Shown here one piece after another: positions 26,530 to 34,748 of a DNA stretch of 64,000 nt; position 1 is the stretch's first letter; every line of letters begins with the position of its first letter. The position numbers were made by a program, and so were the translations under genes. The stretch is from contig NZ_CP099399.1 of NCBI RefSeq assembly GCF_024721175.1, positions 3,111,001-3,175,000 on the forward strand, in the 5' to 3' direction. Under the pieces are notes generated by a model. That model was given only the letters and a program-made list of their open reading frames with translations. It ran no database searches and was not told the origin of the DNA. Source of the DNA: Rhizobium sp. Pop5 (GTDB taxonomy: Bacteria; Pseudomonadota; Alphaproteobacteria; Rhizobiales; Rhizobiaceae).

Positions 26530-27414
26530 TCACTTGTAATGCACGCGCCGCTCGATGAAGCGGAACTGGAAGATGGTGAGTAGGATGACGAGCAGCATCA
26601 GGATAATGGATTGCGCAGCGGCGCCCGAATAGTCGAGCCCTCTGAAGCCGTCGAAATAGATCTTGTAGACCATGAGCTCGGTGGCGCGGGCCGGGCCGCC
26701 CTGCGTCATGACGTCGACGATACCGAAGGAATCCTGGAAGCTTTCGGTGATGTTGATGACGAGCAGGAAGAACAGCGTCGGCGTCAGCAGCGGCAGCTGA
26801 ATATCCCAGATACGGCGCATCGGCCCCGAGCCGTCCATGGCGGCGGCTTCGATCAACGAGCGCGGAATGCCCTGAAGAGCCGAGAGGAAGAAGATGAAGT
26901 TATAGCCGATATATTTCCAGGAAAAGGCGATGATGACAGCGATCATCGCGTCCTTGCCGTCGAGCGCGGGGTTCCAGAGGCCTGGCCAGATGTGGTTGAT
27001 GACCGAGAGAAGGCCGGCCTCCGGCGCCAGGATGAAGCGGAAAGCGAGACCGAGGGCGGGAGCGGCGATCGCGTAAGGCCAGATGAAGACCGACCGGTAG
27101 ATTTTGTGGCCGCGCAATTCGCGGTCCGTCAAAAGCGCCAGAATGAGCGCCAGTCCCATGGCGATGGCGGTCGAACTGAAGCCGAAAACCATGCTGCGGG
27201 TAACCGACTCCCAATAGATCGGATCGCCGAGCAGCTGTTTGAAATTGTCGAAACCGACCCAGGCGTTGCCGCCGCCCCATGGCTGCTCGAGCGTGAATGC
27301 CCAATACAGCGCTTGCGCGCTCGGCCAATAGAAGAAGACGAAAATCAGCAGCAGCATCGGAAATGCGAAGAGCAATCCGATCGTCGTCGAGGAGAAAGTG
27401 ACGCGCTTTTCCAT
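26530..27414 (-). CDS. ugpA: Glycerol-3-phosphate ABC transporter permease UgpA
   Basis: This 294-residue MalF-type permease has the E-A-A loop in R-S-L-I-E-A-A-A-M-D-G-S-G-P (about 185-198) and six membrane helices. A-Y/W-x-F-T-L-E-Q-P near residue 38 and D-V-M-T-Q-G-G-P-A-R-A-T-E near 228 are characteristic of UgpA. It follows ugpB after a 127-base gap with a strong hairpin. Confidence 0.9.
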   Translation of the reverse strand: MEKRVTFSSTTIGLLFAFPMLLLIFVFFYWPSAQALYWAFTLEQPWGGGNAWVGFDNFKQLLGDPIYWESVTRSMVFGFSSTAIAMGLALILALLTDRELRGHKIYRSVFIWPYAIAAPALGLAFRFILAPEAGLLSVINHIWPGLWNPALDGKDAMIAVIIAFSWKYIGYNFIFFLSALQGIPRSLIEAAAMDGSGPMRRIWDIQLPLLTPTLFFLLVINITESFQDSFGIVDVMTQGGPARATELMVYKIYFDGFRGLDYSGAAAQSIILMLLVILLTIFQFRFIERRVHYK

Positions 27415-27495
27415 GAGTGGTCGTTTTCGTCCGGATTTTGTTTAGGCGCGGTCGGCGAGTTCGCCTCCGCAGCCGGTAGGGAGTGTACAAAGAGA

Positions 27496-27524
27496 CACCC
27501 GGCTCGCGCAATGCGGGCCGGGTG
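27496..27524 (-). terminator. Attenuating hairpin between ugpB and ugpA
   Basis: CACCCGGC (27496-27503) and GCCGGGTG (27517-27524) pair perfectly. On the minus strand the stem is followed by TCTCTTTGT, a moderate U-tract. Such stems after binding-protein genes let ugpB be expressed above the permease genes. Confidence 0.6.
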
Positions 27525-27541
27525 CGGCTCATGTCAGTCGA

Positions 27542-28897
27542 TCAGGGAAGCTGAACGTTCTTGTAGGTCTGCTGGAAGCGGCGCAGGAGCTGGTTGCCGC
27601 GTTCGGCAGCACCGTCGAGCGAAGCCTGAACATCAGCGTTGTTGACGAAGATCGCCTGCAGGCTGTTGGCGATTTCGGTGCGAACCTGCAGCAGGCCGCC
27701 GAGGCGGATACCGTGCGGAGCAGTGTCGCCAGCAGGCGATGCGGTCAGGCTCTGAATGGCGAGTTCGCGGCCGGCATAAGGGGCCTTGTCGTAGAAGCCC
27801 TGCTTCTTCAGATATTCGAAGCCGGAGTTACGAACCGGGATATAGCCGGTGACGGTCGACCAGGTCAGAGCTTCTTCCGGCTTGGCGATGAAATTGAAGA
27901 AGGCAGCCGCAGCCTTGTATTCGGCGTCGGTGTGGCCCTTCAGAACCCAGAGCGAAGCGCCGCCGACGAAAGAGCTGTGACGGGTGGCGTCGCCATAGGT
28001 CGGGAGCATCGAAACGCCCCAGTTCATGCCCTGCTTGGCGGTACGACCGATGTTGCCATGGTCGCCGACCGAGGTCAGGATGACCTGGCAATCGCCGGCA
28101 GCGAAGGCTTCGACGAAGGTCTGGCCGACGGTCTTGTTCTTGATGACGGCAAGCTTGTTGTCGTACCAGGACTTGAGGTCCTTGATGTAGCTGACGAGAA
28201 GCGGGTTCTTGTTGAACACCAGCTCGGCGTCGAGACCTTCGAAGCCGTTCTTCTTCGTGGCGATCGCCTCGCCGTTGACGGCTTCGAACTGCTCGATGTA
28301 CTGCCAGACTTCGTTGTTGGAGATGTCGAAGGCGAGCGGGCAAGCGTAGCCGGCGTCCTTCAGAGCCTTGAAGTCTTCACCGGCTTCCTTCCAGGTGGCC
28401 GGGGCATGGTCCTTGCCGATCTTGGCGAAGGCGTCCTTGTTCCAATAGAGCAGAGCGGTCGACGAGTTGAAGGGGAAGGAATACATCTCGCCCTTGGACG
28501 TCGCATAGTAGTTTGCGATGCCGGAGAAGTAATCTTTCCAGTCGACGTTATAGCCCGTGTCGGCCATCAGCTTGTTTGCCGGGTAGTAAGCGCCGGAGAG
28601 CATGATGTCGAGCGTGCCGGCGTCGGAAACCTGGGCGATGGTCGGCTGCTTGCCGGCGCGGAAGGCTGCAATCGTGTTCTGCAGGGAAGCGTCGTAGCTG
28701 CCCTGGCTGGTGCAGACGACTTCGTAATCGGACTGCGACTGGTTGAAGCGATCGCACTGTTCCTGGACACGCTTTGCGATGTCACCGGAATTGCCGAACC
28801 AGAAGTCAATCTTGGTCTTATCGGCGGCGGCAGCGGGACCGGCAAGAAACGCTGTAGCGAGAAGGGCGCCAACGGCGCCGAGAAGCTTGGCTTGCAT
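27542..28897 (-). CDS. ugpB: Glycerol-3-phosphate ABC transporter substrate-binding protein UgpB
   Basis: The ATG at 28897 gives a 451-residue precursor with a clear signal peptide (M-Q-A-K-L-L-G ... cleavage after A-A-A, near 24). The mature part begins K-T-K-I-D-F-W-F-G and keeps UgpB-type stretches such as D-R-F-N-Q-S-Q and G-G-A-S-L-W-V-L-K-G. It binds glycerol-3-phosphate or its diesters in the periplasm and delivers them to UgpAE. It is the first gene of the operon, which fits its expected high expression. Confidence 0.9.
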   Translation of the reverse strand: MQAKLLGAVGALLATAFLAGPAAAADKTKIDFWFGNSGDIAKRVQEQCDRFNQSQSDYEVVCTSQGSYDASLQNTIAAFRAGKQPTIAQVSDAGTLDIMLSGAYYPANKLMADTGYNVDWKDYFSGIANYYATSKGEMYSFPFNSSTALLYWNKDAFAKIGKDHAPATWKEAGEDFKALKDAGYACPLAFDISNNEVWQYIEQFEAVNGEAIATKKNGFEGLDAELVFNKNPLLVSYIKDLKSWYDNKLAVIKNKTVGQTFVEAFAAGDCQVILTSVGDHGNIGRTAKQGMNWGVSMLPTYGDATRHSSFVGGASLWVLKGHTDAEYKAAAAFFNFIAKPEEALTWSTVTGYIPVRNSGFEYLKKQGFYDKAPYAGRELAIQSLTASPAGDTAPHGIRLGGLLQVRTEIANSLQAIFVNNADVQASLDGAAERGNQLLRRFQQTYKNVQLP

Positions 28898-29006
28898 GAG
28901 AACCTCGAACGTAAAATGGACGCGCACTTTCAGCGCACGCCCTATTAGCTGGTCCAAATTGCCACGGCCAATGAATATTACATGACATGAAATGTTCGAA
29001 TGCTAG

Positions 29007-29024
29007 TCGTCACAAAACTGACAT
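29007..29024 (+). promoter_or_regulatory. Candidate Pho box upstream of ugpB
   Basis: TCGTCAC, four A, then CTGACAT has the 7-4-7 geometry of PhoB sites. The second unit matches the CTGTCAT consensus at six of seven positions, the first at four. It lies 110-127 bases before ugpB but reads in the opposite direction, which weakens the call. Control of ugp operons by PhoB is known in E. coli. Confidence 0.35.
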
Positions 29025-29221
29025 GCAATCGTTATTCCCCATGTCACGAGAAATATTCGAAGAAGCTTTGCAAGTCCTTCAAATATACTTCTATTCCCAT
29101 GGACCCCCAGCCAAAGAAACGCAGTTTCAGAAAATACATAATATTTACTTATATTGCAACAGAGTGCCTTTATTGGCGCGCACATCGCGACGAAACTTTC
29201 CGAAAACATCCCCATTTTTGC

Positions 29222-29241
29222 CGTTGCACTGCTGTGCAACG
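29222..29241. other. Perfect hairpin just after the ROK regulator gene
   Basis: CGTTGCAC (29222-29229) and GTGCAACG (29234-29241) pair around a four-base loop, about 20 bases beyond the ROK stop. On the minus strand it is not followed by a U-tract, so it may be a weak terminator or an mRNA 3' stabiliser. Confidence 0.4.
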
Positions 29242-29259
29242 CCCGGTTTCAGCCAAAAA

Positions 29260-30465
29260 TCAGAGAGAGTCCTTCAAAATTGCAGCAAAACGCGGGTCGA
29301 ATGCGCGACTGATCGGTCCGGCGGCGGCGCCGAGCGCCACCGACCAGGGGTCGGCCATGCCGGGTTGCAGGCGGGGCAGCATCCGGCCGCGCCGTTCGGC
29401 GATAGAGGGCAGCAACGGGCCGATCGCCGCAATCAACCTCTTCACCAGCGCCTCCGGCGCGCTGCCGCAGAGGATCACCGTCTGCGGATCGAAGACCGTT
29501 TCGATGAGATGGATACTCCAGCGCAGGTCCGCCGCCGCCGCTTCGATCCAGGCCCGGATGATTTGATCGTTCCTGGAGATAAGTTCGTCGATGCGAGCAT
29601 GAAGAGCGGGGTCGGCAGGATCGGCCGAAAGATGCTGGTAGAGCGAAGCGAGCGAGGCGCGATGTTCGAGCGGCGTCGATTTGCCGTCGGCAAATAGCAG
29701 CGCCATGCCGATCTCGCCGGCATTGCCGTTGGCGCCGCCGTAGAGTTCTCCGTTCAGAATGAGACCGGCGCCGATGCCGTAGCCGACGAAGAGACAGACA
29801 GCATGGTCGAGACCATGGGCGGCTCCGACCATACGCTCGGCAGTCGCGGCTGCCGCCGCGTCATTCTGTAGGCCGACATCGAGCCCGCTGCCGGCGGCCA
29901 GCGTTTCCAAAAGCGGAAACTTCTGCCACGCCTCCATCATCCACGGATCGTCACCGCTGCCGGCGACCCCGAAGGGTCCGGGCATGGCGGCGCCGAGGCC
30001 GACGAGCCGTTTTTCCGACTGCTGGACGACCTTGGCAAGCTTCGAACGCACGCCGGCGACGAGATCGAGGATGACCTTCACTCCCGTCGAGGGACCTCCG
30101 GGCGGTAGACCAGCCTGATCACGCACGAGAACGCTGCCGACGAGATCGACGGCAACCGCCCGCGTCACGTGCCGGTCGATCTGCAGGCCGATCGCAAAGG
30201 CGCCTTCGGGCACGAGCCCGTAGGGCGTCGAGGGCTGGCCCCTGCCCTTCTTCACCGCGTCCCTCGAACCGACGAGTCCGTCGCGCTCGAGCTCTTCGAT
30301 GATATTGGACACCGTCTGCTTGGTCAGCCGCGTCGCCCGCGCCAGATCGGCGCGAGAGAGCGCACCGTTGATCCGCAGGGCATCGATCATCACGCGCCGG
30401 TTATGCGCGCTGGTGCCTTCATGGTTGGTGCCGCTCTTGGCCCGGATCGGGCGACTGTCATTCAT
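29260..30465 (-). CDS. ROK family transcriptional repressor
   Basis: The 401-residue protein has an N-terminal winged helix (about 20-80; L-S-R-A-D-L-A-R-A-T-R-L-T-K-Q-T-V-S) and a C-terminal ROK sugar-kinase-like domain. The D-G-G/E-x-G-H kinase-type motifs are altered: the zinc-site cysteine cluster of ROK kinases is not apparent and N-A-G-E-I-G-M replaces the usual G-E-x-G-H. It is therefore a sensor of a sugar or sugar phosphate rather than a kinase. It diverges from the sugar ABC operon at 30692 and should control it through the palindrome at 30505-30531. Confidence 0.9.
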   Translation of the reverse strand: MNDSRPIRAKSGTNHEGTSAHNRRVMIDALRINGALSRADLARATRLTKQTVSNIIEELERDGLVGSRDAVKKGRGQPSTPYGLVPEGAFAIGLQIDRHVTRAVAVDLVGSVLVRDQAGLPPGGPSTGVKVILDLVAGVRSKLAKVVQQSEKRLVGLGAAMPGPFGVAGSGDDPWMMEAWQKFPLLETLAAGSGLDVGLQNDAAAAATAERMVGAAHGLDHAVCLFVGYGIGAGLILNGELYGGANGNAGEIGMALLFADGKSTPLEHRASLASLYQHLSADPADPALHARIDELISRNDQIIRAWIEAAAADLRWSIHLIETVFDPQTVILCGSAPEALVKRLIAAIGPLLPSIAERRGRMLPRLQPGMADPWSVALGAAAGPISRAFDPRFAAILKDSL

Positions 30466-30504
30466 GTGCGATTGCCTCTTGACTCCATTAGAATGTTGAA
30501 GAAC

Positions 30505-30531
30505 TATTAAGTCAATACATTTGACTTAATA
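30505..30531. promoter_or_regulatory. Operator palindrome between ROK gene and sugar operon
   Basis: TATTAAGTCAA (30505-30515) and TTGACTTAATA (30521-30531) are perfect 11-base arms around a five-base centre, 40 bases upstream of the ROK start. The right arm contains a TTGACT element that could serve as a -35 box towards the operon. Length and symmetry make this the clear candidate site for the ROK repressor. Confidence 0.7.
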
Positions 30532-30691
30532 AGGGACCAGAGAGTCCCAGGGAACGCAGGAAGCCCGGCGAGGCCTCCGACGACGCTCCGAGATGATGGA
30601 CCGGCACGTTCTCAATGCGTGTCTTCTCGAACACCGATGGCGGCGAAGCCCGCCCTCGGCCAGGCGTAAATGTCAAAAACTGGAGGCTGCA

Positions 30692-31930
30692 ATGCTGAAA
30701 TCTTTTAACAAGACACTTCTGGGCGCGGCTTTGATCGGCGCGTCCCTTGCACCGCATGCTTTCGCCGAAACGACGCTGAACGCGCTTTTCATGGCACAGG
30801 CCGCTTACAGCGAGGCCGATGTGCGCGCCATGACCGACGCCTTCGCCAAGGCGAACCCTGATATCAAGGTCAATCTCGAATTCGTCCCCTATGAAGGCTT
30901 GCACGACAAGACCGTGCTGGCGCAGGGTTCCGGCGGCGGTTACGACGTCGTTCTCTTCGACGTCATCTGGCCGGCCGAATACGCCACCAACAAGGTGCTG
31001 GTCGACGTCTCCTCCCGTATCACGGACGACATGAAGAAGGGCGTGCTGCCGGGCGCCTGGACCACCGTGCAGTATGACGGCAAATATTACGGCATGCCGT
31101 GGATCCTCGATACCAAATACCTGTTTTACAACAAGGAAATCCTCGAAAAGGCCGGCATCAAAAACCCGCCGAAGACCTGGGACGAACTGACCGAACAGGC
31201 AAAGGCGATCAAGGATAAGGGTCTGCTCGCCACGCCGATCGCCTGGAGCTGGTCGCAGGCCGAAGCGGCGATCTGCGACTACACCACCCTCGTCAGCGCC
31301 TATGGCGGCGATTTCCTCAAGGACGGCAAGCCGGCCTTCCAGAGCGGCGGCGGCCTCGATGCGCTGAAATACATGGTCTCCAGCTATACGTCAGGGCTGA
31401 CGAACCCGAACTCCAAGGAATTCCTGGAAGAGGACGTCCGCAAGGTCTTCGAAAACGGTGATGCCGCCTTCGCTTTGAATTGGACCTACATGTACAACAT
31501 GGCCAACGACCCGAAGGACAGCAAGATCGCCGGCAAGGTCGGCGTCGTGCCGGCGCCGGGCGTCGCCGGCAAGAGCGAGGCTTCGGCCGTCAACGGCTCG
31601 ATGGGCCTCGGCATCACTTCCGCCAGCCAGCACCCCGACGAGGCCTGGAAATACATCGCCTTCATGACCTCGCAGGCGACGCAGAATGCCTATGCCAAGC
31701 TCAGCCTGCCGATCTGGGCCTCCTCCTATGAGGACCCTGCCGTTACCAAGGGCCAGGAAGAGCTGATCTTGGCCGCCAAGGTCGGCCTGGCCGCCATGTA
31801 TCCGCGCCCGACGACGCCGAAATATCAGGAGCTTTCGACCGCCCTTCAGCAGGCGATCCAGGAATCGCTGCTCGGCCAGTCCTCTCCCGAGGACGCTCTG
31901 AAGTCGGCCGCCGAAAACAGCGGCCTCTGA
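30692..31930 (+). CDS. Sugar ABC transporter substrate-binding protein
   Basis: The ATG at 30692 follows TGGAGG and gives a 412-residue precursor with a signal peptide (cleavage after A-F-A, near 25). The mature part has the fold of family 1 solute-binding proteins: F-V-P-Y-E-G-L-H-D-K, G-G-G-Y-D-V-V-L-F-D, and A-L-N-W-T-Y-M-Y. It is the first gene of an operon with two permeases, a SIS-domain protein, a PfkB kinase and an ATPase. The ligand is probably a sugar derivative that is phosphorylated and then cleaved or isomerised inside the cell. Confidence 0.9.
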   Translation: MLKSFNKTLLGAALIGASLAPHAFAETTLNALFMAQAAYSEADVRAMTDAFAKANPDIKVNLEFVPYEGLHDKTVLAQGSGGGYDVVLFDVIWPAEYATNKVLVDVSSRITDDMKKGVLPGAWTTVQYDGKYYGMPWILDTKYLFYNKEILEKAGIKNPPKTWDELTEQAKAIKDKGLLATPIAWSWSQAEAAICDYTTLVSAYGGDFLKDGKPAFQSGGGLDALKYMVSSYTSGLTNPNSKEFLEEDVRKVFENGDAAFALNWTYMYNMANDPKDSKIAGKVGVVPAPGVAGKSEASAVNGSMGLGITSASQHPDEAWKYIAFMTSQATQNAYAKLSLPIWASSYEDPAVTKGQEELILAAKVGLAAMYPRPTTPKYQELSTALQQAIQESLLGQSSPEDALKSAAENSGL

Positions 31931-31945
31931 GCGCGGATTGAAACC

Positions 31946-31966
31946 CCGGGCGGCCCTGCCGCCCGG
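31946..31966 (+). terminator. Attenuating hairpin after the binding-protein gene
   Basis: CCGGGCGGC (31946-31954) and GCCGCCCGG (31958-31966) pair perfectly around three bases, 15 bases after the stop. No U-tract follows, so it is more likely an mRNA-stabilising or partial-termination element that keeps the binding protein in excess over the permeases. Confidence 0.6.
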
Positions 31967-31999
31967 TCCCAAACCTATGAATGAAGAAGGGGCGCCTCG

Positions 32000-32884
32000 A
32001 TGTCGGGCACTTGGCTGACAACCCGCGCGTGGCTTTTGATGCTGCCGCTTCTCGTGGTGATGATCTCGGTCATCGGCTGGCCGCTGATCGATACGGTCGG
32101 CCTCTCCTTCACTGATGCCAAGCTCGTGGGCACTCAAGGAAGCTTCGTCGGCATCGACAATTACGCAAAGATGATCTCCGGTTCGAATTTCCAGCGAACG
32201 CTCGTCACCACCGCCTGGTTCGCAATCGTCTCGGTCGCCGCCGAAATGGTGATCGGCGTCCTCGCCGCCCTCCTGCTGAACCAGCAGTTTCGTGGCCGCA
32301 CCGCGCTTCGCGCCCTGATGATCCTGCCCTGGGCGCTGCCGACTGTCGTCAACGCCACGCTCTGGCGGCTGATCTACAATCCGGAATACGGCGCGCTGAA
32401 CGCCGCGCTGACGCAGCTCGGCCTGCTCGATGCCTATCGCTCCTGGCTCGGCGAACCGGGCACGGCGCTCGCCGCCCTCATCGTCGCCGACTGCTGGAAG
32501 AATTTCCCGCTGGTGGCGCTGATTGCGCTCGCCGCACTCCAGGCCGTGCCGCGCGACATCACCGCCGCCTCGCTGGTCGACGGCGCCGGTCCATTCGCCC
32601 GCTTCCGCTTCGTCATCCTGCCCTATCTCGCCGGCCCGCTGATGGTGGCGCTCGTGCTGCGCACGATCGAAGCCTTCAAGGTGTTCGACATCATCTGGGT
32701 CATGACCCGCGGCGGGCCGGCCAACAGCACCCGCACGCTTTCGATCCTGGTCTATCAGGAAGCCTTCTCCTTCCAGCGCGCGGGCTCTGGCGCATCGCTC
32801 GCCTTGATCGTCACGCTACTGGTGACGCTGCTTGCCGCCGGCTACGCCGCGCTCGTGCGCAAGACCGCCGGGAGTGCCGCCTGA
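32000..32884 (+). CDS. Sugar ABC transporter permease (MalF type)
   Basis: The 294-residue protein has six membrane helices and an E-A-A-type loop (D-I-T-A-A-S-L-V-D-G-A-G-P, about 190-202). V-M-T-R-G-G-P-A-N-S-T-R-T-L is typical of the MalF side of the carbohydrate-uptake-1 family. A GAAGGGG ribosome binding site precedes the ATG. Its stop overlaps the next start (TGATG). Confidence 0.92.
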   Translation: MSGTWLTTRAWLLMLPLLVVMISVIGWPLIDTVGLSFTDAKLVGTQGSFVGIDNYAKMISGSNFQRTLVTTAWFAIVSVAAEMVIGVLAALLLNQQFRGRTALRALMILPWALPTVVNATLWRLIYNPEYGALNAALTQLGLLDAYRSWLGEPGTALAALIVADCWKNFPLVALIALAALQAVPRDITAASLVDGAGPFARFRFVILPYLAGPLMVALVLRTIEAFKVFDIIWVMTRGGPANSTRTLSILVYQEAFSFQRAGSGASLALIVTLLVTLLAAGYAALVRKTAGSAA

Positions 32885-33729
32885 TGGAACGCCAGAGCCC
32901 GCTCTTTTCCGCTTTCATTCACCTCTCGGCGCTGCTGCTCGCCGCCGTCATCCTGGCGCCGATCCTGTGGCTCTTCATCATGAGCATTTCGCCGGCCGCC
33001 GATCTTGCCGCAAAGCCGCTGCGCTGGTGGCCGCAGGCGGTCGATTTTTCACGATACCAGGTGCTGCTTTCGAGGCTCGAAAACAGCGCCGGCGCCGCCT
33101 TCACCTCCTCGCTGAGCAACAGCATCGAAGTGGCGGGCATGGCGACGATTGCCGCCATCGCACTCGCCGTTCCGGCCGGCTGGGCCGTATCGCGCACGCC
33201 TTCTGTCGGGTGGTCGCTGTCGATGGTGATCGCAACCTATATGTTGCCGCCGGTGGCGCTCGCTGTGCCGCTCTATATGGGCCTCTCCCATCTCGGCATG
33301 CTGAATAACGTCTTCGGCCTTGCCCTCGTCTATCTCACCATTCTCGCGCCCTTCACCACCTGGCTGATGAAATCAGGCTTCGATTCCATCCCCCGCGAGA
33401 TCGAATCCGCCGCGATGATCGACGGCGCCGGGCTGTTCCAGACGCTCCGGATCATCACGCTGCCGCTCGCCGCCCCCGTCGTCGCAACGTCAAGCCTCTT
33501 TGCATTCCTGCTTGCCTGGGATGAATTCTTCTACGCGCTGCTCTTCACATCGGACCAGCGCGCCAAGACGCTGACCGTCGCCATTGCCGATCTCGCCGGC
33601 GGCCGCGTTTCCGATTACGGACTGATCGCCACGGCAGGCGTGCTCGCCGCCCTGCCCCCGGTGCTGATCGGTCTCGTCATGCAACGCGCCCTGATTTCGG
33701 GGCTAACCAGCGGCGGCGTCAAAGGATGA
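32884..33729 (+). CDS. Sugar ABC transporter permease (MalG type)
   Basis: The 281-residue membrane protein has six helices and the coupling loop P-R-E-I-E-S-A-A-M-I-D-G-A-G (about 169-182). It pairs with the preceding permease. Its stop overlaps the start of the SIS gene (ATGA), showing that transport and metabolism genes are translated as one unit. Confidence 0.92.
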   Translation: MERQSPLFSAFIHLSALLLAAVILAPILWLFIMSISPAADLAAKPLRWWPQAVDFSRYQVLLSRLENSAGAAFTSSLSNSIEVAGMATIAAIALAVPAGWAVSRTPSVGWSLSMVIATYMLPPVALAVPLYMGLSHLGMLNNVFGLALVYLTILAPFTTWLMKSGFDSIPREIESAAMIDGAGLFQTLRIITLPLAAPVVATSSLFAFLLAWDEFFYALLFTSDQRAKTLTVAIADLAGGRVSDYGLIATAGVLAALPPVLIGLVMQRALISGLTSGGVKG

Positions 33730-34748
33730 ACATGACCACAGAAAGAAACCGGCCCGCCGGACTTGCGGCGATCGACCGCGAAATGGCCCGTCAGCACGCC
33801 GATGCGATCGCCTCCTATGAAGCGGCCGAACCGATGGCAGCCACAGCCGCCGCCTCGCTAGAGAAGACCGGCCGCCTGCTCCTGATCGGCATGGGCGGTT
33901 CGCATGCCGTCAACCGCGCCGTCGAGCCGCTCTACCGCGCGCTCGGCATCGACGCCGTCGCCCTGCCGCTCTCCGAGCAGCTCGGCCAGCCGCTGCCGAT
34001 TGACGGCAGGACGATCTTCGTCACCTCGCAATCCGGGGAAAGCGCCGAAGTCCTGCGCTGGTTCAACGAAACCGGCGGCACGGCGGATACCTTCGGCCTG
34101 ACGCTCGAAGCCGGCTCTTTCCTGGCGCGAACCGCTCCATCGCTGGTGGGCAGCGGCGGCACCGAGCTCGCCTTTGCCGCCACTCGCAGCCTGACGGTGA
34201 CTTTCGCCCTGCATCTCGCAATCCTTTCCGCCCTCGGCGAAGATCCGGCCGCCGCACTTGCCGTCCTCGAGAACCCCGAAGACCAGGACATCACAGCCGC
34301 GCTCGCCGCACTGGAAAACGTCGCGACCGTCGTCACCTCCGGCCGCCGTCTGCAGGGTGTTGCCGAAGCATTGGCGCTCGGATTGACAGAGCTGTCGCGC
34401 CGTCCCTGCTTTTCCCTCGAAGGCGGCCAGCTCCGCCATGGCCCGATGGAGATGCTGGGACCGGAGATCGGCGTCGTGCTGTTCCGCAGCCTCGATGAGA
34501 CAGCCGGCCTCGTCACCGTTATGGCGACCTCCGCCGTCGAGACCGGCGCCCCCGTCGTCCTGTTCGACGCATCCGGGCAACCGCCGGTCGCCGGTGCGGT
34601 GACGATCCGTTTTACCCCGGCAACGGGCCTTGCCGCGATCTTCGCCATGCTGCCGATCGCCCAGCGTCTGATGATCGCCTTTGCCGATGCCCGCGTCGAG
34701 AATGCCGGAACGCCTGTTCGATCCACCAAGATTACCCGGAGCGAATGA
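33726..34748 (+). CDS. SIS-domain sugar isomerase/deglycase (FrlB/FraB/GlmS-isomerase-like)
   Basis: The 340-residue protein contains two SIS domains. The phosphate-binding loop S-Q-S-G-E-S lies at 101-106, and a G-M-G-G-S loop at 55-59. E222 and H238 (in Q-L-R-H-G-P) are 16 residues apart, the same spacing as the catalytic glutamate and histidine reported for GlmS (E488/H504) and the FraB deglycase (E214/H230). Proteins of this type isomerise amino-sugar phosphates or split 6-phosphofructosyl-amino acids. The neighbours (PfkB kinase, binding-protein transporter) match deglycation operons, so a fructosamine-6-phosphate deglycase is my leading guess. An amino-sugar isomerase/deaminase is the alternative. 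Confidence 0.82.
   Translation: MNMTTERNRPAGLAAIDREMARQHADAIASYEAAEPMAATAAASLEKTGRLLLIGMGGSHAVNRAVEPLYRALGIDAVALPLSEQLGQPLPIDGRTIFVTSQSGESAEVLRWFNETGGTADTFGLTLEAGSFLARTAPSLVGSGGTELAFAATRSLTVTFALHLAILSALGEDPAAALAVLENPEDQDITAALAALENVATVVTSGRRLQGVAEALALGLTELSRRPCFSLEGGQLRHGPMEMLGPEIGVVLFRSLDETAGLVTVMATSAVETGAPVVLFDASGQPPVAGAVTIRFTPATGLAAIFAMLPIAQRLMIAFADARVENAGTPVRSTKITRSE

Larger units (their letters stand above)
28898..29259. other. 362-base AT-rich gap between ugpB and the ROK gene
   Basis: This gap carries the ugp promoter region. Visible items are a Pho-box-like direct repeat (29007-29024), an inverted repeat of ATATTCGAAG (29053-29062) with CTTCAAATAT (29077-29086, one mismatch), and a perfect hairpin next to the ROK stop (29222-29241). 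Open frames inside lack ribosome binding sites. I see no gene here. Confidence 0.6.

Noticed and set aside
29003..29239. A 78-codon frame on the minus strand in the ugpB upstream gap
   Set aside because: It lies in an AT-rich promoter-like stretch, lacks a ribosome binding site and shows no motif.
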